Shown here piece by piece: positions 35,144 to 43,221 of a stretch of DNA of 57,516 bases. The translations under genes and the position numbers were made by a program. The stretch lies in contig JACPDH010000009.1 in the NCBI GenBank assembly GCA_016184115.1, positions 1 through 57,516 on the forward strand, written 5' to 3'. Numbering within the stretch: position 1 is the stretch's first letter; each line of letters begins with the position of its first letter. This DNA comes from Acidobacteriota bacterium (GTDB lineage: Bacteria > Acidobacteriota > Thermoanaerobaculia > Gp7-AA8). The notes below the pieces were generated by a model, which was not told where the DNA came from, ran no database searches, and saw only the letters and a program-made list of their open reading frames with translations.

Positions 35144-36496
35144 CTAGAAGATATATCCGAGTGCTGCGTTCACCTGGTCAACACCTTTGTTCGAGCCGTC
35201 ATCGATGTTCTGGTAGTCGACTTTGATCACCGCCTGCGGGATCGGCTTGAAGGCGATTCCGAATGTCGACACTTCGATGTCGTTCGCGGGATTCGCCGAG
35301 TACCCAGAGGGAACGTCCTTCTGCGTGTTGAGCTCCTCATACCGATAGTAAGGGATCAGCGATGCCTGTCCCATCGGGAACACCGACGTGAGGTCGAATC
35401 CAACTTCCCCGTACCAGCCGTCCTGCTCTTCGCCGATCGACTTGTTTCCCGTGAGGCCGTTCGCCTGGTTGATCAGCGCCACATCATCGATTGAAGTCTC
35501 GGCCCAAAGACCGCGCAGTTGGAGTCCGCGGTACTTCCACTCGGCGTGGAGCTCGGTGGTCGTCACGTTGCCGCCGATCTCCTCGCCCGCGACGGCGCGA
35601 CCTTGTCCCGAATCACCGCTGTAAGCCGATGCGCCGAGAAGGACACCTTCGACTGGATGCCAGTCGAGCCGGCCGACGATGGCAAAGTCCTCCGCCTTCG
35701 CCTTTCCGCCCTTTTGGCGGGCATCGCGCACTCCCGACGCGGTGAACTTCGAAGAGTCGTAACCATTGACGATGTAGGCCCGATAGGTGAAATCACCCGC
35801 GTCGCCGAAGACGCCCGCTCCGTTCTCGCGCCACGTCGTCGGGATGATCCGCTGTTCGACCGTCGGGCGCTTCGCCCCGAGGAACGCAGTCGGCTCGTGC
35901 AATTCGTTGACGAAGCCGACCGGAAGCAGAACCATGCCAGCGCGGACGTTGAAGGCCGGGCGAACGAGAAAGTCGAGGTAGGCAAACTCGACCGATGCCT
36001 CGCCGACTCCGTTTGCAGTTGTCGCGTGCTCGAACTCGATCTCCGAGTTGAAGACGACCTTGTCACTGAACTTGTAGCCGGCATAGAGGATCGCCCGGAG
36101 AAAGTCGAGCTGGTCTGTCTTGCCCGATGCGACGCCGGCGTCCGACTGATTGTCGAAGTTTTCGTACAGCATCTCGCCGTAACCGCCGAGAGAGATTCCC
36201 GGCTCCGAGCGGTAGACCTTCGTCGCCGCCGCACCCATTCCATACTGCTGCGTATCGGCCGCTACGACTCCCTTTGTCTGCTGCAACTTGAGCGACTCGA
36301 TCTCCTTCGATAGCACCTCGATCTGACCACGCACCTCGGCGAGCTCGGGCGAATCCTGCTGCTCGGCCATCGCAGCGATCTTCTGTTCCAGCTCGCGCAC
36401 CCGCTTCTCGAGCTCCTCCGGAGTCACTGCCGTCTGTGCGAATGCCGAAGATACTGCGAAGAGCGTCGTCAGCACGACGATGATGAACGATCTCAT
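35144..36496 (-). CDS. Porin with N-terminal coiled coil (OprO/OprP-like)
   Basis: A 450-residue outer-membrane protein. A signal peptide (1-20) is followed by a coiled coil (about 25-75, LEKRVRELEQKIAAMAEQQ...) which typically trimerises in this porin group, then a 16-strand-type barrel starting ISLGGYGEMLYENFDNQSD and finishing VNAALGYIF with terminal Phe. The pattern fits phosphate-selective porin O/P-like proteins, though the ligand differs between members. Its ATG overlaps the apbE stop by ATGA. In this operon it may admit the substrate or iron species served by the redox proteins. Confidence 0.85.
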   Translation of the reverse strand: MRSFIIVVLTTLFAVSSAFAQTAVTPEELEKRVRELEQKIAAMAEQQDSPELAEVRGQIEVLSKEIESLKLQQTKGVVAADTQQYGMGAAATKVYRSEPGISLGGYGEMLYENFDNQSDAGVASGKTDQLDFLRAILYAGYKFSDKVVFNSEIEFEHATTANGVGEASVEFAYLDFLVRPAFNVRAGMVLLPVGFVNELHEPTAFLGAKRPTVEQRIIPTTWRENGAGVFGDAGDFTYRAYIVNGYDSSKFTASGVRDARQKGGKAKAEDFAIVGRLDWHPVEGVLLGASAYSGDSGQGRAVAGEEIGGNVTTTELHAEWKYRGLQLRGLWAETSIDDVALINQANGLTGNKSIGEEQDGWYGEVGFDLTSVFPMGQASLIPYYRYEELNTQKDVPSGYSANPANDIEVSTFGIAFKPIPQAVIKVDYQNIDDGSNKGVDQVNAALGYIF

Positions 36497-37548
36497 TGGG
36501 TCTTTTCCCCTTGTTTGAATTCCGTCCCTGCCGCGCGAACGGCGAGACCGGCTGTGTTGGACTTGTCACTGAGGAGGAACTTCCACCCTGCCTCGGTGGG
36601 AACGATGAAAATTGCAGCAACGTCGTGTGCGTTCGCCCATGCAAGCCCTTCGCGTGGACCCATCACGTAAAGCGCAGTCGAGAGAACATCGGCCTCGAAT
36701 GCGCTCGACGACACGACGCTGACAGATCCACGCGAAGGGAGTGCACGCCCGTCGCGCGGATCGAGAATGTGTGAGAAGCGCACGCCGTCGACGACGAACG
36801 TCTTCTCCGAGCCCGAACTGGTCGACAGCGAGCCCGAGGTCATCGTGAGTAGAAGGAGAGGCTCGTCGCGGTGCTCCGGACTGGCAATCGCGACGTCGAT
36901 CGGCGCGCTCGACCTGAGCATCAGCTGTCCACCGAAATCGAGGAGGAATTCGCGCTTCCCTGCCTCCTCGAGAACTGCCGCGGCGCGATCGAGCGCATAG
37001 CCCTTTCCAAAGCCTCCTTCTTCGAAGGCGGATCCCGCCGGGAGGCTGACGCGACGCGACCCAGCATCGAAGCGGGGGCCCTCCAGGTTCGCGAGCGGCA
37101 GGATGTTTGCGATTGCTTCGGGAGTCGGGACAAGGCCCTGCTCGCGCGTGCGCCACAGCTCGACGAGCGGGCCGGTGAGCGGGTTGAACGCGCCTCCAGT
37201 TGCCTCAGCGCTTCGGATCGCGTCCGAAAGGACCGCGAAGAGCTCGCGAGATACTTCGGCGCTTTGGGAGCGGTTCAGCCTGGACAGCTCGCTCCCATCG
37301 CGCCACGTGCTGAGCATTTGCTCGATGCGGGCGATCTCGTCGAACGCCACAATTGCTGGCGTCGCATCGCCGTCGAGAACGATCTCGCAGACGGTTCCCA
37401 TCAGGTAGCGAGACCTTGACGTCGCCGAATCAGGCGCGAGCCCCAAAGCGCCGATGGACACGCTTAGTGACGACACGACAGCGAGCGCCAGCAAAGCGCT
37501 ACTGTGAGAGTTGATCTCAACAATTCGGCTGAAACCTAGGCGAGCCAT
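36493..37548 (-). CDS. apbE: FAD:protein FMN transferase
   Basis: Transfers FMN from FAD to a threonine of exported flavoproteins; the expected partner is the SGATLS protein in the same operon. In the 351 residues are the family marks SRYLMGTVCEIVLDG, TGGAFNPLTGPL, EEGGFGKGYALDRAA, LLDFGGQLML, and the metal-binding end SSAFEADVLSTALYVMGP. A hydrophobic N-terminal segment (about 18-36) suggests export. The ATG at 37548 is chosen over a GTG at 37599 because the latter starts only 4 bp from the Fur-box-like palindrome, leaving no room for a transcription start. First gene of the four-gene operon. Confidence 0.9.
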   Translation of the reverse strand: MARLGFSRIVEINSHSSALLALAVVSSLSVSIGALGLAPDSATSRSRYLMGTVCEIVLDGDATPAIVAFDEIARIEQMLSTWRDGSELSRLNRSQSAEVSRELFAVLSDAIRSAEATGGAFNPLTGPLVELWRTREQGLVPTPEAIANILPLANLEGPRFDAGSRRVSLPAGSAFEEGGFGKGYALDRAAAVLEEAGKREFLLDFGGQLMLRSSAPIDVAIASPEHRDEPLLLLTMTSGSLSTSSGSEKTFVVDGVRFSHILDPRDGRALPSRGSVSVVSSSAFEADVLSTALYVMGPREGLAWANAHDVAAIFIVPTEAGWKFLLSDKSNTAGLAVRAAGTEFKQGEKTQ

Positions 37549-37602
37549 TGCGGATTGAGTGTCATGGATTCGAGTGCCGGGCGCTGTGACATCGGTCACG
37601 GC

Positions 37603-37623
37603 TTTTGAGAATAATTCTCAAAA
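37603..37623. promoter_or_regulatory. Fur-box-like perfect palindrome upstream of the apbE operon
   Basis: A 21-bp perfect palindrome: the half-site TTTTGAGAAT is followed by one central base and its exact complement. The inner 15 bp match the 7-1-7 Fur motif TGATAATnATTATCA except for one symmetric change per half. It lies 55 bp before the chosen apbE start and stands out as AT-rich. Repression by Fur with iron would make the operon an iron-starvation response. Confidence 0.65.
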
Positions 37624-37700
37624 CGCGACGCAATCTACTCCCCCCCAGTGTCGTTGTCAACGCCCTTGCCGCCTCGAGCCGCCGGCCCTCTCGAAGCCTA

Positions 37701-37752
37701 GTGTTCCGTCCGTGAATTGGACGCAGTCTCGCCGAATTCACGGACGGAGCAC
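37701..37752. repeat. Inverted repeat forming an 18-bp stem
   Basis: GTGTTCCGTCCGTGAATT (37701-37718) pairs with AATTCACGGACGGAGCAC (37735-37752) with one mismatch around a 16-nt loop. No T-run follows in either direction. It lies in the 223-bp stretch between the Fur-box-like palindrome and the M28 peptidase gene. It may be a small mobile hairpin. Confidence 0.5.
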
Positions 37753-37799
37753 TGGTTCGCCAATTGCGCCGGAGTCCTCCCTTCGAAGCCATACTCAAC

Positions 37800-37819
37800 G
37801 GGCGGCCGTGAGGCCGCCC
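37800..37819 (-). terminator. Hairpin after the M28 peptidase gene
   Basis: GGGCGGCC/GGCCGCCC stem around GTGA, 28 bp past the peptidase stop on the minus strand. It is strong but lacks a T-run on that strand, so termination is plausible rather than certain. Confidence 0.4.
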
Positions 37820-37846
37820 GGAGTTGAATCGTGATGCGCGCGTGAG

Positions 37847-40800
37847 TTACTCGATCCAGCGAGCGATGAAGAGGTTCGTATCGAAGCCTCGCTCCGAGGC
37901 GCGATTCGATCCCCAAACGATCCAGCGCCCGTCAGGGCTGAACATCGGGAAGCCGTCGAAACCGGGAGCGGTGGTAATGCGCTCGGGCTCCCCTCCGTTC
38001 TTGTCGATCATGTAGAGCTCGAACTCGCGGTTGCTGCCCGTGTTGTGATTGGAGCTGTAAATGATTCGCTTCCCGTCAGCGTGAAAGTAAGGACCGAAGT
38101 TTGCCGCACCGGTCTCCGTGACCTGGCGCTGGTTCGTTCCGTCGGCGTTCATCACCCAAAGCTCCATCTTCGAAGGCCGTACGAGGTGATCCTTCAGCAG
38201 TGCCCTGTAATCCGCGAGCTCCGAATCTCCCTCCGTGTAATGCCAGGCGCGCCAGACGATCTCGCGGCAATCGGCACTGTAGAACGCACCGCCGTCGTAG
38301 CCCGGCGTGTTCGTGAGTTGCCTCACGTTCCCCGCCTCGTCCATCTCGTAGAGGTCGAGATCGCCATGCCGATCGGACGTGAAGACGAACTTGCCGCCTC
38401 GGTGGCACCACGTTGCTTCGGCGTCGTACGCATCGTTATTCGTCAGTCTCTGCACGTTCGATCCGTCGAGGTCTGAGGTGTAGAGCTCGAACGTTCCGAA
38501 GACGGGCCACACATAACCGCGCGAGCGATCGGGGCGCGTCGGGCACGCATCACCGCCAGAAATCGTCGAAGCCCAGATCAACCGGTCCGCCTCAGGCCAA
38601 TCGTAATAGCCGCAGGTCGTGCGTCCTTTGCCGCCCGACACGAGCTTCGTCGCCCCGCTGCCAAGGTCCATGATGTACTGCTGATCGCACCCCCCCGCGT
38701 CGGGCGTCGACTGCCAGATGAGCGACTTCCCGTCGGGACTGAAGTAGGCTTCCGCATTCTCGCCGACGAAGGTCAACTGTCGAATGTCTTTAAGGTGCGT
38801 CTCCCCCTCGAACTGTTTCTCGAACGGCTTTCCGGCTCCCACAACGAAATTCTCACCCGGCCGGTTTGCGTAGAAGTCGAGCACCGCCGGAGCGCCGCTC
38901 ATCGAGGCCGGCGGCATTCCCGCGTGCCGAGCAACGGGAGGCGCGGAACGCGAAGGCGTCGCGGTAGGCGCCGGCGGTGCGTGATCGGGTGACGGCTGCG
39001 CCGTGATAGGTGGAGGGCTCGCTCCCGGTGCCGGTTTCGCGGCTTGCGGCGGCGGGGCCCCTCCGCGCGCGGCACGCTCGCCTAACGTCGCGCGGAGCGT
39101 GAGCTCCTTCCCTTCCCGGACGACCACGACGTCGACCGTCTCTCCAGGCTTCGAGTCCTGCAGTGCATACGTCATGTCGTAGAGGTTTGCGATCGTCGTG
39201 CCGGCGATCTTCACGATCGTGTCTCCGCCGCGAATTCCGGCGAGATCGGCAGGGCCACCCTTTCGGACGTCGGAAAGCAGCACGCCTCCCGAAGCCGCGC
39301 CCATCGCCTTGTTGTCGGGGACCGTGCCGAGGTACGCGCCATATCCGCGACTATCACCCTGCATCGCGGGCGCCACGCCCACCTTTGCGTATCGCGGCGT
39401 GACATCGCCACCCGCGATCGTCGCGCCGAGCCGTGCCGTCAGTTCGGCTACACGAGCACCACCCTCGAAGTTGATCGCGGCGCTATCGTCCGCCGGTGAG
39501 TGATATCGATCGTGAGTCCCTGTGAAGAAGTGGATCACCGGGATGCCGACGGCGTAGAAGCTCGTCTGATCTGACGGTCCGTATCCATCGCCACCCGCCG
39601 ACGGCTTGAGGTTGAGCTCCTTCGCGGCAGCTTCGACTGCCGGCTTCCATTCCGGCGCTGAGTCGGCGCCCAGCGCCGCGAGCTCGTCGTTCGTGAGGTT
39701 GCCAACCATGTCGAGATTGATCATCGCGACGATCGAGCTCGCCGGCACCGGCGAGCTCTCGACGAAGTGCCCCGAGCCTGCAAGACCCACCTCTTCCGCA
39801 GAGAAGAGAGCGACGATCACGGAACGGTGGTTCTTCGATTTCTCGAGGAGCTGCTGGAGTCGATCTGCAGCGATCAGGGCTGCGGCGGTGCCCGACGCAT
39901 TATCGTCCGCGCCGTTGTGAATGCCCGTTTCGTTAGGCTTGACCGAGCGGTCGCCCCCCATCCCGAGATGGTCGTAGTGTGCTCCGATGACGACGTACTC
40001 CTTCGCGAGCTTCCCCTTGCCGCGGACGATCCCTGCGACGTTCTCTGTGTCGACCCAGGTGTTCTTCAGAGCGACGTTTCCCGAGAGGATCAGGCCAGTC
40101 TTCGCCTGCGAGCGTGGCCTGAGATCGCGATCGACGCTCAGCTGCCACGCCTTCAAGTCGATGCCCGCCGAGGCAAGCCACTTCTCCGCAACGGAAGTCC
40201 GCACCTGGATCACCGGGAGTCCGGCCGGGCTCTCCGGTCCGTCATTGCGAAGCGCAGGGAGCTTGTCCTTGCCTTCGTCCTGAAGCGGTCCCGTCGCGAA
40301 GATCACCGCGACGGCGCCCCGCTCGCGCGCCTGGAGCACTTTGTATCGGATCGCCGACCAACGACTCGGCCGCTTGCCATCGAATGGAGACGCGTCGTCG
40401 CGCTCCTGCGGCTCGTAGCGAAGGATGAGCGCGACCTTTCCCTTCAGGTCGACCCCTTCCAACTCGCGGTACCCGATTGGCTCGGCGTCGATGCCATAAC
40501 CGACGAACGCGATTTCGCCCGAGAACCTGCCGCTGCTCGAGAAACCGAGAGCGGTCCACGATTCCGCGTCGATCCCCTCGAGCACGTTTCCGGCTTCACT
40601 CTCGACGCCCGTCTTGACTCGAAACGGCTGACGGAACGACGTGCCGAATGCTGGAGCGAGTCCGGCATCCTTCAGTCGCGTCTCGATCATCTCCGCCGCC
40701 TGCCCGATGCCTTTCGTGCCTAATCCTCGCCCTTCGCGCTCGTCATCGGCGAGATACTCGACGTAACGTTTGAACGTGTCGATCTGTGACTGGGGTACGC

Positions 40801-40891
40801 CCCGCGCGGCGGGACTATCGCCTGCGCCAGCGGCGGCGAAAGTCACGTTGGCGAGGAGAATGACTGCGATCAAGTTGACTCTGCTGTGCAA
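37847..40891 (-). CDS. Exported M28 peptidase with PDZ and TolB-like propeller
   Basis: A 1014-residue exported zinc peptidase fusion. A signal peptide (1-22) is followed by the start of the M28 domain with a PA-type insertion (about 130-265). The metal-binding core has GAHYDHLG, GADDNASGTAA, FSAEEVGLAGS, MINLDMVG and FFTGTHDRYHSPADD. A PDZ domain (about 510-620, LLSDVRKGGPADLAGIRGGDTIVK) and a Pro/Ala linker (625-670) follow. A TolB/WD40-like propeller (about 700-1010) has AYFSPDGKSLIWQS, KFVFTSDRHGDLDLYEMD and PMFSPDGRWIVWGS. The first codon is TTG, with GGAG six bases before. It likely digests peptides in the periplasm or outside. Confidence 0.9.
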   Translation of the reverse strand: MHSRVNLIAVILLANVTFAAAGAGDSPAARGVPQSQIDTFKRYVEYLADDEREGRGLGTKGIGQAAEMIETRLKDAGLAPAFGTSFRQPFRVKTGVESEAGNVLEGIDAESWTALGFSSSGRFSGEIAFVGYGIDAEPIGYRELEGVDLKGKVALILRYEPQERDDASPFDGKRPSRWSAIRYKVLQARERGAVAVIFATGPLQDEGKDKLPALRNDGPESPAGLPVIQVRTSVAEKWLASAGIDLKAWQLSVDRDLRPRSQAKTGLILSGNVALKNTWVDTENVAGIVRGKGKLAKEYVVIGAHYDHLGMGGDRSVKPNETGIHNGADDNASGTAAALIAADRLQQLLEKSKNHRSVIVALFSAEEVGLAGSGHFVESSPVPASSIVAMINLDMVGNLTNDELAALGADSAPEWKPAVEAAAKELNLKPSAGGDGYGPSDQTSFYAVGIPVIHFFTGTHDRYHSPADDSAAINFEGGARVAELTARLGATIAGGDVTPRYAKVGVAPAMQGDSRGYGAYLGTVPDNKAMGAASGGVLLSDVRKGGPADLAGIRGGDTIVKIAGTTIANLYDMTYALQDSKPGETVDVVVVREGKELTLRATLGERAARGGAPPPQAAKPAPGASPPPITAQPSPDHAPPAPTATPSRSAPPVARHAGMPPASMSGAPAVLDFYANRPGENFVVGAGKPFEKQFEGETHLKDIRQLTFVGENAEAYFSPDGKSLIWQSTPDAGGCDQQYIMDLGSGATKLVSGGKGRTTCGYYDWPEADRLIWASTISGGDACPTRPDRSRGYVWPVFGTFELYTSDLDGSNVQRLTNNDAYDAEATWCHRGGKFVFTSDRHGDLDLYEMDEAGNVRQLTNTPGYDGGAFYSADCREIVWRAWHYTEGDSELADYRALLKDHLVRPSKMELWVMNADGTNQRQVTETGAANFGPYFHADGKRIIYSSNHNTGSNREFELYMIDKNGGEPERITTAPGFDGFPMFSPDGRWIVWGSNRASERGFDTNLFIARWIE

Positions 40892-40974
40892 GGGAGCTCC
40901 TCCGATTTGGGAACGAGATTATATGCGTCGCGAATGAGCGAGCGAGAGCAAGGAGTCGGACGTACACTACTCCC

Positions 40975-42138
40975 ATGCGGCAAGCGATTCGATCCCTCGT
41001 CGCCGCGGCGGCGCTCGCGGCCGCTTGCGATCCCGAGCTCTCAGGCGCCGATCCAAACCTCGTGCTGACGCCGGTCTCGACCAACATCGACCGTCCCGTC
41101 GCCCTCACGACCGCTCCCGGGGATCCCGGCCGCCTTTACGTGACTGAGCAGGCGGGGCGCGTGCGCATCGTGGAGAACGGCATTCGCTTCTCGACCCCGT
41201 TCCTCGACATCCAGAATCGCGTCAGCTGCTGCGGCGAGCGTGGCCTTCTCAGTATCGCCTTTCATCCAGCGTACCAGGCAAATGGTTTTTTCTTCGCGAA
41301 CTACACCGATGTGAACGGCAACACCGTTGTGTCGCGCTTCCGCGTGGGCGCCACGAATCCCGACCGCGCCGAGGCGGCGAGCGAGACGGTGATCCTGCGC
41401 ATCGCGCAGCCGTTCGGCAATCACAATGGTGGCCAACTCCAGTTCGGACCCGATAATCATCTGTACATCGGAACCGGAGACGGAGGCTCGGCAGGCGATC
41501 CCGGCAATCGCGCACAAAGTGTCGACGAATTACTCGGAAAGATCCTGCGTCTCGACGTCGAGCTGGAGGCCGGCTACAGAGTCCCTGCAACGAATCCAGT
41601 CATCGGCGGGAAGCGAACTGAGCTCTGGGCGATCGGGCTCAGGAATCCGTGGCGATTCAGCTTCGACACCGCAACCGGCGATCTCTTCATCGCCGACGTC
41701 GGCCAGAATCAATGGGAGGAAGTCAACCTTCAGCCTGCGTCGAGCACCGGTGGCGAGAACTACGGCTGGCGACGCATGGAAGGAAACCACTGCTTCAATC
41801 CATCGAGCGGATGCGACGACGGTTCGCTCGTCAAGCCGATCATCGAGTACTCGCACTCCGAAGGCTGTTCCGTCTCGGGCGGCTACGTCTACCGTGGGAA
41901 GAGCAGTTACCTCCTCGGCAAGTACATCTACGGCGATTTCTGCACAGGCTTCATTCGGAGCGCGACTCGCGACGCAGCAGGAAGCTGGAGCACGGCGCTC
42001 CTCTTCAACGCCGGGTTCCCGATTTCGAGCTTCGGACAGGACGGCTTTGGTGAAGTCTACGTCCTCAGCTACAACGGTGCGATCTACCGAATCGACGACC
42101 TCTCCGTTAGGCGCCGTCCCGCGCGACCCGTCCGCTGA
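40975..42138 (+). CDS. PQQ-dependent sugar dehydrogenase-like protein
   Basis: A 387-residue exported six-bladed propeller of the soluble glucose/sorbosone dehydrogenase family, which oxidises aldose sugars with PQQ. The N-terminus is signal-like with AAAC at residue 18, possibly a lipobox. Family landmarks are VALTTAPGDPGRLYVTEQAGRV, RGLLSIAFHPAYQANGFFF, FGNHNGGQLQFGPDNHLYIGTGDGG (with the catalytic-type His), LRNPWRFSFD and DVGQNQWEEVN. Many cysteines in the C-terminal half (CFNPSSGC, GCSVSGG, FCTG) suggest disulfides. PQQ use is inferred from the family. Confidence 0.9.
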   Translation: MRQAIRSLVAAAALAAACDPELSGADPNLVLTPVSTNIDRPVALTTAPGDPGRLYVTEQAGRVRIVENGIRFSTPFLDIQNRVSCCGERGLLSIAFHPAYQANGFFFANYTDVNGNTVVSRFRVGATNPDRAEAASETVILRIAQPFGNHNGGQLQFGPDNHLYIGTGDGGSAGDPGNRAQSVDELLGKILRLDVELEAGYRVPATNPVIGGKRTELWAIGLRNPWRFSFDTATGDLFIADVGQNQWEEVNLQPASSTGGENYGWRRMEGNHCFNPSSGCDDGSLVKPIIEYSHSEGCSVSGGYVYRGKSSYLLGKYIYGDFCTGFIRSATRDAAGSWSTALLFNAGFPISSFGQDGFGEVYVLSYNGAIYRIDDLSVRRRPARPVR

Positions 42139-42143
42139 CGGAG

Positions 42144-42716
42144 TTACGGCTCGCAGCCGATCTCGTAGTCGACAAGCTGCCGCATCGCAGCCCTGTTCGC
42201 GTCGTAGACTTCACGCATCACGATCGATTCGCGATCGATGGCCCGATCGATCGCGAGTACTCCGTCGAGATGATCGAGCTCGTGCTGAAACAGCTCCGAC
42301 GCGGCGATCCCCATCGCGCTCCATTCGCACGTCGCGCCACGTTCGTTCTGATAAGCCAGCGAGATCGATCGGTCGCGTCGCAATCGGACGAGAAGCCCGG
42401 GAAAACTCATACAGTCATCCCACATCGCGAACGTCACGCCGCTCGCAGAGATCACACGCGGGTTGACGACGAAGAATGGTCCGTCACCGAGGTTCACGGC
42501 AACGATCCGCAACGATACCCCGACCTGAGGAGCCGAAATCGCGCGCCCAAAGCCGTGCTGCGTGCGAAATGCCTGCAACGTCGCCGCAAGGCCCGCACAT
42601 GCAGCCTGGAGCTCCGCCCCTTCGAAGTCAGTGACCTCTGACGAGCGGACGCGCAGGCGCGGATCGCCGAGCAGCAGAACGGGCAGCGTAACGGCGGTCT
42701 CGGATCCTCCTGGCAT
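42144..42716 (-). CDS. def: Peptide deformylase, divergent active-site motif
   Basis: Removes the N-formyl group from new proteins using a bound metal. The 190 residues contain the three motifs in altered form: ISAPQVG (for GLAAPQVG), DDCMS (for EGCLS, metal Cys retained) and QHELDH (HExxH, retained). The ligands are intact and activity is expected, but the Glu-Gly of motif 2 is Asp-Asp, as in some second-copy deformylases. It may thus be an extra copy and not the housekeeping enzyme. It starts 4 bp after the YbaY-type gene stop. Confidence 0.85.
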   Translation of the reverse strand: MPGGSETAVTLPVLLLGDPRLRVRSSEVTDFEGAELQAACAGLAATLQAFRTQHGFGRAISAPQVGVSLRIVAVNLGDGPFFVVNPRVISASGVTFAMWDDCMSFPGLLVRLRRDRSISLAYQNERGATCEWSAMGIAASELFQHELDHLDGVLAIDRAIDRESIVMREVYDANRAAMRQLVDYEIGCEP

Positions 42717-42720
42717 CGAG

Positions 42721-43128
42721 CTACTCTGCCCGCTTGAGGATGAGCTCCTGCCTCACCGGCTGCTTCGCGTCGAACTTAACGTCCTCAGCCGTGGTGAAGA
42801 GCACGGTGCCGCCCTCCTCGATTCGAGCCTGCAGCGCGTAGCTGTGCCCCGACTCGACGCTTTCCATCCAGTAGGTCAGCTCGAACTCGATCGGAACCTG
42901 TCCCGGCGAGTTGATTGCCTTTTGTGCCACGAGGTATCCCGGCTTGTCCACGAGGTCGAGGTCGACAATCCTCACGTGCGCCACGGCATCGGCACCGAGC
43001 GCGATCCGCTCCGTGTACGAGATCGATCCGCCGACGGTGGCCATTTCGTCCTCGTCCATGTCGGAGCTAGCGCAGGCGAGCGGAAAGAGCGAGAGGGCGA
43101 GAACGGCGAGCAATCGTGCGATCTTCAT
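42721..43128 (-). CDS. YbaY-type lipoprotein
   Basis: A 135-residue lipoprotein with signal MKIARLLAVLALSLFPLAC (lipobox at C19, LAC). The mature domain resembles the YbaY/YscW family (PF09619): GGSISYTERIALGADAVAHVRIVDL, KAINSPGQVPIEFELTY and SYALQARIEEGGTVLFTT. This beta-sandwich fold occurs in envelope proteins of unclear function and in secretin pilotins. First gene of a pair with the deformylase. Confidence 0.85.
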   Translation of the reverse strand: MKIARLLAVLALSLFPLACASSDMDEDEMATVGGSISYTERIALGADAVAHVRIVDLDLVDKPGYLVAQKAINSPGQVPIEFELTYWMESVESGHSYALQARIEEGGTVLFTTAEDVKFDAKQPVRQELILKRAE

Positions 43129-43221
43129 GGCCGTATTCTGAATCGAAACGCTGGACTATGGGAATACCGAAAGGAAGAGCAGGCCGTTTCCCGAACGGCA
43201 GATCGAATCGTAGAATGCCCC

